A stretch of 64,000 nt of DNA from CAIKMD01 sp963729935 (GTDB lineage: Bacteria; Pseudomonadota; Alphaproteobacteria; ATCC43930; CGMCC-115725). The position numbers were made by a program, and so were the translations under genes. The notes under the pieces were generated by a model. The model saw nothing but the letters and a program-made list of their open reading frames with translations. It did not search any database and was not told the DNA's origin. The stretch lies in assembly GCA_963729935.1 (NCBI GenBank), contig CAVSPW010000010.1, positions 1 to 64,000 of the forward strand, in the 5' to 3' direction. This document shows positions 48,417 to 56,119 of the stretch, one piece after another. Each line of letters starts with the position of its first letter. Position 1 is the first letter of the stretch.

Positions 48417-49134
48417 CGCGCACTCCTGTTCGGAGAGCGCTTCGCCGCTCTCGCTTCTTTGTCATCACACCGCGATCCACGCAAAACACGTGCCAAAACC
48501 GTCGCGCGACGCGCGCAAAAAACTGTTCGGCGCTTATCGCCTCTGCGAGTGCCCGGCTGGGTCCGCGCGCTAGGAGCAAGGCAAGGCGGTTTTACGGCGA
48601 TTCGCCCCCTCGATCGGGCACATCGCCGCACCCTTTCGCGCGCCGCGGCGCCGCGTCTCGCAGCCGCCGCGATTGCCCTGCGTGTCACACGCGCTTGATC
48701 ATTTTGGCGGCCCTGTCGTCGCTTTATTGTGCAGCGCCGAAAAGCGCGGCCTTGGCGTTAACCCTCGGCCGAATGTCGGCGCCGCCCGCAAGCACGATTT
48801 ACGCGGCGACACCGGGCGTGATGAAGCGAAACACTGCAATAGAAAATTCGGCCAATCATCGGGTAATCGAGCGGAAGTCTTCTCGAGCGACTCCGCTGCG
48901 CGCAGAGCGCGATCGCCATGGCATAGCCATTGCATATTCATCCGCGACCACTGCGCTGACGGCCGCAACTCGAGATCGCCGAACTCGGTCCCGGGATGCG
49001 GTCTTGAACGAGCGGAGATCGATGTTTCCCTTGCGTGCTGGCATTTTACGCCGCAACTGCTTTCTCTCTGTTGATCGGAAACTCGTCACACGGGCGGATG
49101 CGGCGCGGCTTGCCTTGCTGTGGTCAACGAAGCG
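48417..49134. other. Intergenic region between two divergent ABC operons
   Basis: About 720 bases separate the start codons of the two ATPase genes. It must hold the promoters of both operons. No open frame has a convincing protein composition. The part from about 48800 to 49080 is less GC-rich than the rest. No clear palindromic operator was spotted. Confidence 0.5.
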
Positions 49135-49947
49135 ATGACGGGCGCGATTGCTGCGACGCCTCACCTCTCGGTGCCGCCGATCATCCAGGCCCGGCGGATC
49201 GGCAAACGCTATCGCTCCGAACGCGTCGACGAAGTCATTGCGCTTCAGGAGGTGAGCTTCGACATCGCGCAAGGCGAATTCGTCTCGCTGGTCGGACCCA
49301 GCGGATGCGGAAAATCGACCTTGCTCAAGATTCTCGCCGGCCTCCTCCCGCCGAGCGCCGGGACGATGACTCTGGCCGATCGCGAACTGCGCGGGCCCGA
49401 TGCCGATGTCGGCGTCGTCTTTCAGGCGCCCGTGCTGCTGCCTTGGCGCACGGTGCTGCAAAACGTGCTTCTGCCGATCGAATTCCGCCGTCTGCCCATG
49501 CTCGATTATCGGCGCCGCGCGGTGGAGTTGCTCGCGACCGTCGGCCTGACCGATTTCATGGATCGCTATCCGCATGAATTGTCCGGCGGCATGCAACAAC
49601 GCGCCTCGATCGTGCGCGCGCTCATTCAGGACCCGCAGATCCTGCTGATGGACGAGCCCTTCGGTGCGCTCGACGCGATGACGCGCGAGCAGATGAATCT
49701 CGAGGTTCTGCGCATCTGGCGCAGCAGCCGCAAGACGGTGATCTTCGTCACCCACTCGATCACCGAATCGGTTTTTCTCTCGGACCGGGTTTTCGTCATG
49801 ACCTCGCGTCCCGGCACGGTCGCCGAGATCGTCGCGATCGACCTGCCGCGGCCGCGCGATCTCGCCATCGTCAATACCGCGCGTTTCGGCGCCTACGCCG
49901 CCCATATCCGCGCGCTGTTGCATGCGAAGGAGGATCTGGCGGGATGA
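49135..49947 (+). CDS. ABC transporter ATP-binding protein, NitT/TauT family (second system)
   Basis: A 270-residue ATPase (a GTG at 49120 would add five residues; neither start has a good ribosome site). Walker A is GPSGCGKST at about 54-62, the Q-loop GVVFQAPVLLPWRTVLQNVL, the signature LSGGMQQRAS and Walker B LLMDEPFGALDAMT. It is clearly a homologue of the ATPase of the opposite operon. The stop overlaps the permease start by 4 bp. Confidence 0.93.
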   Translation: MTGAIAATPHLSVPPIIQARRIGKRYRSERVDEVIALQEVSFDIAQGEFVSLVGPSGCGKSTLLKILAGLLPPSAGTMTLADRELRGPDADVGVVFQAPVLLPWRTVLQNVLLPIEFRRLPMLDYRRRAVELLATVGLTDFMDRYPHELSGGMQQRASIVRALIQDPQILLMDEPFGALDAMTREQMNLEVLRIWRSSRKTVIFVTHSITESVFLSDRVFVMTSRPGTVAEIVAIDLPRPRDLAIVNTARFGAYAAHIRALLHAKEDLAG

Positions 49948-50828
49948 GCAGCGCGCATGAGACGGTCGATCGAAGCGTGGGAATGATTCTTGCTCCCTTT
50001 CCGCCGTTCTTTCGCCGCCTCGGACGGCTGATCCGGCGCAATCCCGAATGGAGCATCTCGCCCGCGGTGTTGATCACGCTGTTGCTCGGATGGGACCTCG
50101 CCACCCGCTGGTTCCACGTGCCGCAATTCATCCTGCCCGCGCCTGAGCAAGTCTGGGGCGCGCTGATCGGCGGCTTGGCGGTGGGACCCTTCGACCAGTC
50201 GGGATTCTGGTATCACACCGGCGTCACGCTCTGGGAAGCCCTGCTCGGGTTTTTCATCGGATCCGCCGTCGGCGCGGCGCTCGGCTTTGCGATCGCGTCC
50301 TCGCGCCTTTTCGAGCGCGTGACATACCCCTATATCGTCGCATTCCAGGCCTTGCCCAAAGTCGCGGTCGCGCCGCTTCTCGTCATCTGGTTCGGCTTCG
50401 GCATCGGCGGCAAGGTGCTCATCACGTCGATCATCGCGTTCTTTCCTCTGCTGGTGAACGCGATCGCCGGATATCAATCGGTCGACCCCGACCGGATCGA
50501 CTTCGCCCGTTCGTGCAACGCGACGACATGGCAGATCTTCTGGAAGATCGTGGTGCCGAGCGCCCTGCCCTTTCTTTTTGCCGGACTCAACGTGGCGACC
50601 GTGCTCGCCGTGCTCGGCGCGATCGTCGGCGAATTCGTCGGCGCGCGGGCAGGCCTCGGCATGCTGCTCCTGCAATACGATCAATCCATGGAAATCGCGC
50701 CGGTCTTCGCCGTGCTGCTGATTCTGGGACTCATCGGCTTTCTCATGAACGTCATCGTCCGGCTTGTCGAGCGCCGCTTCTGCTTTTGGGCGCAGCGGAT
50801 GAGTCGCCGGCCGAGCGCCGAAACGTGA
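49944..50828 (+). CDS. ABC transporter permease, NitT/TauT family (second system)
   Basis: A 294-residue membrane permease. After about 40 N-terminal residues there are six hydrophobic segments. The motifs AFQALPKVAVAPLLVIWFGFG and RIDFARSCNATTWQIFWKIV mark the cytoplasmic coupling loop region, and ALPFLFAGLNVATVLAVLGA follows it. The start is set by the ATGA overlap with the ATPase gene. It is followed by the binding-protein gene after 39 bp. Confidence 0.92.
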   Translation: MSSAHETVDRSVGMILAPFPPFFRRLGRLIRRNPEWSISPAVLITLLLGWDLATRWFHVPQFILPAPEQVWGALIGGLAVGPFDQSGFWYHTGVTLWEALLGFFIGSAVGAALGFAIASSRLFERVTYPYIVAFQALPKVAVAPLLVIWFGFGIGGKVLITSIIAFFPLLVNAIAGYQSVDPDRIDFARSCNATTWQIFWKIVVPSALPFLFAGLNVATVLAVLGAIVGEFVGARAGLGMLLLQYDQSMEIAPVFAVLLILGLIGFLMNVIVRLVERRFCFWAQRMSRRPSAET

Positions 50829-50867
50829 CGCGACCGCGATCCTCTCACCGAAAGGAAAACTCGAGCC

Positions 50868-51953
50868 ATGAAGATAAGCCGCTACGGGTTCCATCTTGCC
50901 GCCGCCATCCTGTGCGTGGCCGCGGGCAGCCGTGATCTCGCAGCCGAAGAGCTGACCGCGGTCACTCTCGTCCAGACCCATCCGGTCCTGGCGATCGGCG
51001 AAGAGGTCTTTCTTTACGCAGTGCCGACCTATCTCGGCTATTTCCGCGACGAAGGGCTCGATGTGTCGATCCAGGGCGCCAATGGCGGCACGCCCGCCGC
51101 GCAGGCGCTTCAGAGCGGCGCGGCGCAATTCGCGACCACCTTGCCGGAAAGCGTCTTGCTGATGCGCGAGCAAGGCGGCGATGTCATCGCTTTCGATAAT
51201 CTCAAGCGCGACAACGGCACGGCGATCGCCGTTTTGCCCGACTCCCCGATCCATGAATTGCGCGATCTCAAGGGCAAGACGCTGGCCGGCTTGAGCTGGG
51301 GCTCGGGCGGAACCAAGCTCGTGGCGCATATGCTCACCGAGCTCGGCATCGGGCCCAACGACTATCAGCGCGTGACCGTCGGCGCCGGTGCCGCGGCAGC
51401 CGCGGCGCTCAACAGCAAGCAGGTCGACGCGGTCATTCTGTGGGACGCGATGTTCGCGATCATGGAAAACACGGGCGCGAAAATGCGCTACCTCGACGTG
51501 CCGATCCAGCGCCAGATGGCGGGTTTCACCCTGGCGACGACCGAGAGCTACATCAAGGCCCACCCCCGGCAGGTCGAAGGCTATTGCCGGGCGATCAACA
51601 AGGCGCTCTATTTCACGCGCACCAACGTCACGGCCGCGGTGCGGATCGCGCTCAAGGAATTCCCCGCGCTGCGCACGCCCAATCTCGACCCCGCGCTGCT
51701 CGAGAAGAACAGCGTCCACATCATGGAGGAATGGCTGGCCAAGGCCGAGACCGGCATGCCCTATGACGTCAAGACCGGAAACCTCTTGCCCGAGCGGTGG
51801 CAATTCACCGAGAATTACTATAAGGGCGAAGGCATGCTCAAAGGCACGAAACCGCCATCCGAGGCATATACGAACCAATTCTTCGAGGCTTGCAACAATT
51901 TCGACCGCTCCGCCGTCGCGGCCGCGGCCAAGCAATTCGGCCAGCCGTCCTGA
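50868..51953 (+). CDS. ABC transporter substrate-binding protein, NMT1/THI5-like (second system)
   Basis: A 361-residue periplasmic binding protein with a signal peptide (about 1-26, cleavage after LAA). Mature sequence has VPTYLGYFRDEGLDVSIQGANG, the THI5/NMT1 start, and LKGKTLAGLSWGSGGTKLVAHML, followed by AALNSKQVDAVILWDAMFA. An AAGGAAAA site precedes the ATG. The solute is unknown; thiamine-precursor, sulfonate or aromatic compounds are bound by relatives. A DUF3891 gene follows after 33 bp. Confidence 0.9.
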   Translation: MKISRYGFHLAAAILCVAAGSRDLAAEELTAVTLVQTHPVLAIGEEVFLYAVPTYLGYFRDEGLDVSIQGANGGTPAAQALQSGAAQFATTLPESVLLMREQGGDVIAFDNLKRDNGTAIAVLPDSPIHELRDLKGKTLAGLSWGSGGTKLVAHMLTELGIGPNDYQRVTVGAGAAAAAALNSKQVDAVILWDAMFAIMENTGAKMRYLDVPIQRQMAGFTLATTESYIKAHPRQVEGYCRAINKALYFTRTNVTAAVRIALKEFPALRTPNLDPALLEKNSVHIMEEWLAKAETGMPYDVKTGNLLPERWQFTENYYKGEGMLKGTKPPSEAYTNQFFEACNNFDRSAVAAAAKQFGQPS

Positions 51954-51986
51954 AATGGCCGGCGGCTCGGCACAGGAGGTTCTCGC

Positions 51987-52769
51987 ATGATCGTTCGCAA
52001 CTTGCCGGACGGACAATTGCTGCTCATCGGCCAGACCGATCACTCGCGGCTGGTCGGGCAGCTCGGCGCGCATTGGGGCAATGAACGTTTCACGGCGCCC
52101 GAGCCTTACGATTCCGTCGCGCGCGCGGCCGCCTATCACGATTATGGCTGGCTGCGCTATGAGACCGCGCCCGAACTCGCGGCCGGAAGCGGCGAGACGC
52201 CCGAATTCCGGCAAATCCCGTCAAGCCCCGCTCAGCTCGCCGCCTATCAATGGTGCATCGATTGGCTCACCGAGATCGATCCCTATGCCGGGCTCATGGT
52301 CGGGATGCACCGCACCGGGCTTTGGCGCCAGCGTTACGAGACGATCAAGCATCCGCCCAGCGCGATGCGCAAGCTCGCGCCTGCGGTCGAGGATTTCATC
52401 GCCGCCAACGAGGCGCGCCAGGAACGCGAGCGCACGGCGTACGATGCCGCGCAACTCTGGACCAATTACCGGCTGCTGCAGGTCTGGGATCTGCTCGGTC
52501 TCTATTTCTGCTGTGCGGATCCGATCGAGGACCATATCGAGCCCGTGCCGCTTTCCTATGGCGGCGGCAGGAATGAAGGCGTGCGCCTCGTCTTGACCCC
52601 GCGCGACGCGCGCACGGTGGCGTTCGATCCGTTTCCTTTCAACCGGCGGCCCTGCCCGGTGCAGTTGAGCTACCGCTTGCTTCCGGCCCAGACCTACGCC
52701 GATCTCGATTCGTTCAGGCGGGCCTATTTCCAGGCGCCGATCGCGTTGATGAATTTCGAACTGGTCTGA
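51987..52769 (+). CDS. DUF3891 family protein
   Basis: A 260-residue soluble protein. The N-terminus has QTDHSRLVGQLGAHWGN, and then AAAYHDYGW with conserved His and Asp residues (DHSRL, YHDYGW) that resemble an HD-type metal site. Further conserved regions are LMVGMHRTGLW and LWTNYRLLQVWDLLGLYFC. The function of DUF3891 is not established. It is the last gene behind the second NitT/TauT importer and is probably co-transcribed, which links it to metabolism of the imported compound. An AGGAGG site lies just upstream of the ATG. Confidence 0.85.
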   Translation: MIVRNLPDGQLLLIGQTDHSRLVGQLGAHWGNERFTAPEPYDSVARAAAYHDYGWLRYETAPELAAGSGETPEFRQIPSSPAQLAAYQWCIDWLTEIDPYAGLMVGMHRTGLWRQRYETIKHPPSAMRKLAPAVEDFIAANEARQERERTAYDAAQLWTNYRLLQVWDLLGLYFCCADPIEDHIEPVPLSYGGGRNEGVRLVLTPRDARTVAFDPFPFNRRPCPVQLSYRLLPAQTYADLDSFRRAYFQAPIALMNFELV

Positions 52770-52815
52770 ACGCGCGGCGGCGGCGTTACGCCGGCGCACG
52801 GATGACCAGCGGTTT

Positions 52816-54192
52816 TCAGTTCTCGCGCATGCCGCGCGCGAAGGTGCGGTTGATCGGGCCCAGCAGATAATCGAGCGCGGTGCGTCTGCTGCCGAGGATC
52901 ATGGCCTCGACCGGCATGCCGGGATAGAGTTTCACCCGGCTGAGCGCGGCGAGCTGCTTGCGATCGATGTCGATACGCACGGTGTAATAGGAGCTGTTCG
53001 ATTTCTGGTCGTCGACGCGGTCGGCGGAGACCCAGTTCACCGTGCCGTCGAGGGTGGGCGTATCGCGCTGGCTGAAGGCGACGAGACGCACCTGGGCCGG
53101 CAGCCCGGCGCGCACATGCTCGATATCCTTGACGTCGACCTTCGCCTCGATCTCGAGCGAGTTGGCGCTCGGCACGATCTCCATCAGCGTGGCGCCCGGC
53201 GTCACGACGCCGCCGATCGTATGCACTGCGAGCTCCATCACCGTGCCGTCGAGCGGCGCGCGCACCACGGTGCGCTCGAGCACGTCGCGCGCCGCGCGCA
53301 TCCGCTCGGTGTTGTCGAAGAGGTCCTTGAGCGCGTCGCCATGCTCTTTCGAGGCCTCGTTGACGCGGTCGGTGTGCAGCTCGGAGATGCGCAGCTGGGT
53401 CTCGCCGATGCTCTGCTTGGCGCGCGCGATCGAGGTGATGTTCTGGTTCATCGTGCCTTCGATCTCCGCCGCCTGGCGCTGCAATTGCAGCACCTCGGGC
53501 TTGGGGATCAGGCCCTTCTCCAGAAGATATTTCTTGTCCTTGATTTCCTCGGCGATGAGGCTGAGCTGTTGGCGCTCCGCGGCGATCTGCGCGTCGAGCC
53601 CGCGGATCTCCTCCGCTGCCTGCGCGTCGCGCTGCTCGAGGATTTGCGTCTGGCTGTTGAGCTCGTTGAGCCGTGCCCTGAAGATCGTCTCCTGCCCGTC
53701 CATCAGCCTGGCGACGTCGGGGTCCTCGCGCCGCGCGAGCAAGGATGGCGGAAATTGGATTTGCGCGCTGCCCAGCTCTTCGGCCGTGAGCCGGGCGACC
53801 AGCGCCGACGCCGCGTCGTAGCGCGCGGTGACCTGCTGCAAGGTCGCCGAGGCCTGGGTATTGTCGAGCCGCATCAGGACCTGATCGGCGACCACCTTGT
53901 CGCCGTCGCGCACGTCGATCTCGCGAACGATGCCGCCTTCGAGATGCTGGATGTCTTTGCGCTTGCCGTCGACGGTGACCGCGCCGGGCGCAACCACCGC
54001 CCCGCGCAGCGGCGCCGTCCCCGCCCAAACGCCGAAGCCGCCGATGCAAATCGCGATGACGGCGAAGCCGAGGATGATGGTGCGGCCGAGATCGGGTCCG
54101 GGCTGGCGGATGCCCGCGACGGCCCCGGCCAAGCCCGGCTTCTCCCGGTCCGCGGCAAGAAGCGCGGCCTCGGTGCCGGCGGCGTCGGTCAC
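52816..54192 (-). CDS. HlyD family type I secretion periplasmic adaptor
   Basis: A 458-residue membrane-fusion protein that bridges the inner-membrane ABC exporter and an outer-membrane TolC-like channel. One transmembrane helix lies at about 38-57 (IILGFAVIAICIGGFGVWAG). A lipoyl/barrel part (PGAVTVDGKRKDIQHLEGGIV) surrounds a long coiled coil (about 170-290). The C-terminal beta part includes VVRAPLDGTVMEL and ILGSRRTALDYLLGPI, the latter typical of the PrtE/HlyD group. The start overlaps the stop of the ABC gene by 4 bp. No TolC homologue is in the window. Confidence 0.94.
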   Translation of the reverse strand: MTDAAGTEAALLAADREKPGLAGAVAGIRQPGPDLGRTIILGFAVIAICIGGFGVWAGTAPLRGAVVAPGAVTVDGKRKDIQHLEGGIVREIDVRDGDKVVADQVLMRLDNTQASATLQQVTARYDAASALVARLTAEELGSAQIQFPPSLLARREDPDVARLMDGQETIFRARLNELNSQTQILEQRDAQAAEEIRGLDAQIAAERQQLSLIAEEIKDKKYLLEKGLIPKPEVLQLQRQAAEIEGTMNQNITSIARAKQSIGETQLRISELHTDRVNEASKEHGDALKDLFDNTERMRAARDVLERTVVRAPLDGTVMELAVHTIGGVVTPGATLMEIVPSANSLEIEAKVDVKDIEHVRAGLPAQVRLVAFSQRDTPTLDGTVNWVSADRVDDQKSNSSYYTVRIDIDRKQLAALSRVKLYPGMPVEAMILGSRRTALDYLLGPINRTFARGMREN

Positions 54193-56114
54193 GACGCGCC
54201 CGGCAACTGGCTGAGATTGGCGAGCGGCGCCTCGCCATTGACGCTGACGACATGCGGGCGAAGCGGCACCGGGTTCGCGCCCGGATGCGGCATTTGAGGC
54301 TTCGGCATCATCGCGACCTTGCCGGGGCCGGATGCGACGGCGCGAGTCAGCTTCGACATCACCTCGTCGCGCGATCCGAAGGCTTCGGCCAGGCCGCCCT
54401 TCATCAAGAGAACCTTGTCCGCGACCGCCACGAGGCTCAGACGGTGGGTGATGAGGATGATCGTGGTCTTCTGTTCCTTCAATTGGAACAATGTCTGCAT
54501 CAGGCGGTTCTCGGCCGTGCTGTCGAGGCTCGCATTGGGCTCGTCGAGGACGATCAGCTTCGGACTGCCGTAAAGCGCGCGCGCCAGGCCGATGCGCTGC
54601 CTTTGCCCGCCCGAAAGGAACGCGCCGCCATCGCCGATCTCGGTGTCATAGCCATTCGGCAGTTCGAGGATCATCTCATGCGCCTGGGCGCGCTGCGCGG
54701 CCTCGATCACCATCGCGTCCGGACCGTCGCCCATGCGCGCGATGTTGTCGCGCACCGTGCCCGAGAACAGCTCGACATCCTGCGGCAGGTATCCGATATG
54801 CGGACCGAGCGCGTCGGCGTCCCAGGTCTGTAGCTCCGCGCCGTCGAGACGCACGCTGCCGCGCTGCGGCACCCAATTGCCGACGATCAGCCGCACCAGG
54901 CTGGTCTTGCCCGCGGCCGAGGGCCCGATGAGTGCCAGCGCCTCGCCGGGCTCGAGATCGAAGCTGACGCCCCGGATCACCGGTTCCTTGGAGCCGGGCG
55001 GCTGGAAGACGACGCCTTCGAGGCTGATGCGACCTTTCGGCGCGGGCAGCTGCGTGCGCATATTGCGCGACGGCAGGGCGGCGAGCGCGCTCTTGACCCG
55101 CTGGAACGCGCCGCGGGCGGCGATGAGATTGCGCCAGCCGGCGATCATCTGCTCGACCGGCGCGAGCGCGCGGCCGAGGATGATCGAGGCGCCGATCATG
55201 ACGCCGCCGGTCGCCTCGTGCTGGATGACGAGATAGGCGCCGGCGCCGAGAATGAGGCTTTGGATCGCAACGCGCACGAATTTGCTGAGCGAGGTGATCG
55301 CCGCGCCGCGATCGCCCGCGAGGGCTTGGAGCCGCACCGCTTCGCCGCTTCGGCTTTCCCAGCGCCCGACGAGATTGGGCATCATGCCCATCGCCTCGAT
55401 CACGTCGGCATTGCGCACGCTGGCCTCGGCCTGATACTGCGCCTTCATCGCGGCCTTGCTGGCTTCGGCCAGCGGACGGCGCGTCACTTTTTCGTTGAGC
55501 AGGCCGAGAGCGAACAGGATCGCCGCGCCGCCGGTCGCGAGGAAACCCAGCAGCGGACTCAAGAGGAAGATCACGACCAGGAACACGGGCGCCCAGGGCG
55601 CATCGAGCACCGGAAAGAGATTGGGGCCGGTCAGGAAGGTGCGGAAGGTCGAAAGATCGCGCAGGCTTTGCGCGGTGCGGTCGTTCCCCTGGCGCAAGGC
55701 GCCGACGATGCTCGCGGTCAGCACAGGGCCGCCCAAGCGGCGGTCGAGCCAGGAGCTCACCCGCACCATCAGCCGGCCGCGCACGAATTCGAGCGCGCCG
55801 AGCACGCCGAAGCCGAACATGGCGATGAGGGTCAGCAGCACCAGGGTGTCGATGCTCTGGCTCGACAGCACGCGGTCATAAAGCTGCATCATGTAGATGG
55901 GCGAGACCAGCAGCAGCAGATTGATCGTCATGCTGAAGACGAAGAGCGCGACGAAGCCCTGGCGGCAAGCCGCGAGCGCCTCCTTCAGCGGCGCGGCCGG
56001 AGGGACGCCGCCGGCGCCCTTCCCCCGCCGCGTCGCGGCGGGCGTCTCACAAGAAACGGGCCCGCAACATCCTGCGGGCCCGGCTTGCGTTTCCTTTTTA
56101 GCGAAGAATGCCAT
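54189..56114 (-). CDS. Type I secretion system permease/ATPase (PrtD-like)
   Basis: A 641-residue ABC exporter. An N-terminal region of about 45 residues has unusual Cys residues (AGCCGPVSCE). Six transmembrane helices lie at about 52-310, and the nucleotide-binding domain follows. Walker A is GPSAAGKTS at about 397-405, signature LSGGQRQ at 500-506, Walker B LIVLDEP at 520-526 and H-loop ILITHR near 555. There is no C39 peptidase domain, so the substrate is not cut at a GG leader. It starts 5 bp after the stop of the repeat-protein gene and overlaps the adaptor gene, forming one transcription unit. Confidence 0.95.
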   Translation of the reverse strand: MAFFAKKETQAGPAGCCGPVSCETPAATRRGKGAGGVPPAAPLKEALAACRQGFVALFVFSMTINLLLLVSPIYMMQLYDRVLSSQSIDTLVLLTLIAMFGFGVLGALEFVRGRLMVRVSSWLDRRLGGPVLTASIVGALRQGNDRTAQSLRDLSTFRTFLTGPNLFPVLDAPWAPVFLVVIFLLSPLLGFLATGGAAILFALGLLNEKVTRRPLAEASKAAMKAQYQAEASVRNADVIEAMGMMPNLVGRWESRSGEAVRLQALAGDRGAAITSLSKFVRVAIQSLILGAGAYLVIQHEATGGVMIGASIILGRALAPVEQMIAGWRNLIAARGAFQRVKSALAALPSRNMRTQLPAPKGRISLEGVVFQPPGSKEPVIRGVSFDLEPGEALALIGPSAAGKTSLVRLIVGNWVPQRGSVRLDGAELQTWDADALGPHIGYLPQDVELFSGTVRDNIARMGDGPDAMVIEAAQRAQAHEMILELPNGYDTEIGDGGAFLSGGQRQRIGLARALYGSPKLIVLDEPNASLDSTAENRLMQTLFQLKEQKTTIILITHRLSLVAVADKVLLMKGGLAEAFGSRDEVMSKLTRAVASGPGKVAMMPKPQMPHPGANPVPLRPHVVSVNGEAPLANLSQLPGAS

Positions 56115-56119
56115 GCGGC

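Noticed and set aside
48695..49138. Plus-strand frame between the two NitT/TauT operons with a signal-like start
   Set aside because: Composition after the first 30 codons is random, with many Arg/Ser/Thr and no conserved pattern, and it would cross into the ATPase start. Treated as intergenic.
49893..52214. Long (773-codon) minus-strand frame opposite the second ABC operon
   Set aside because: Antisense shadow of three well-supported transporter genes and DUF3891; no motif of its own.
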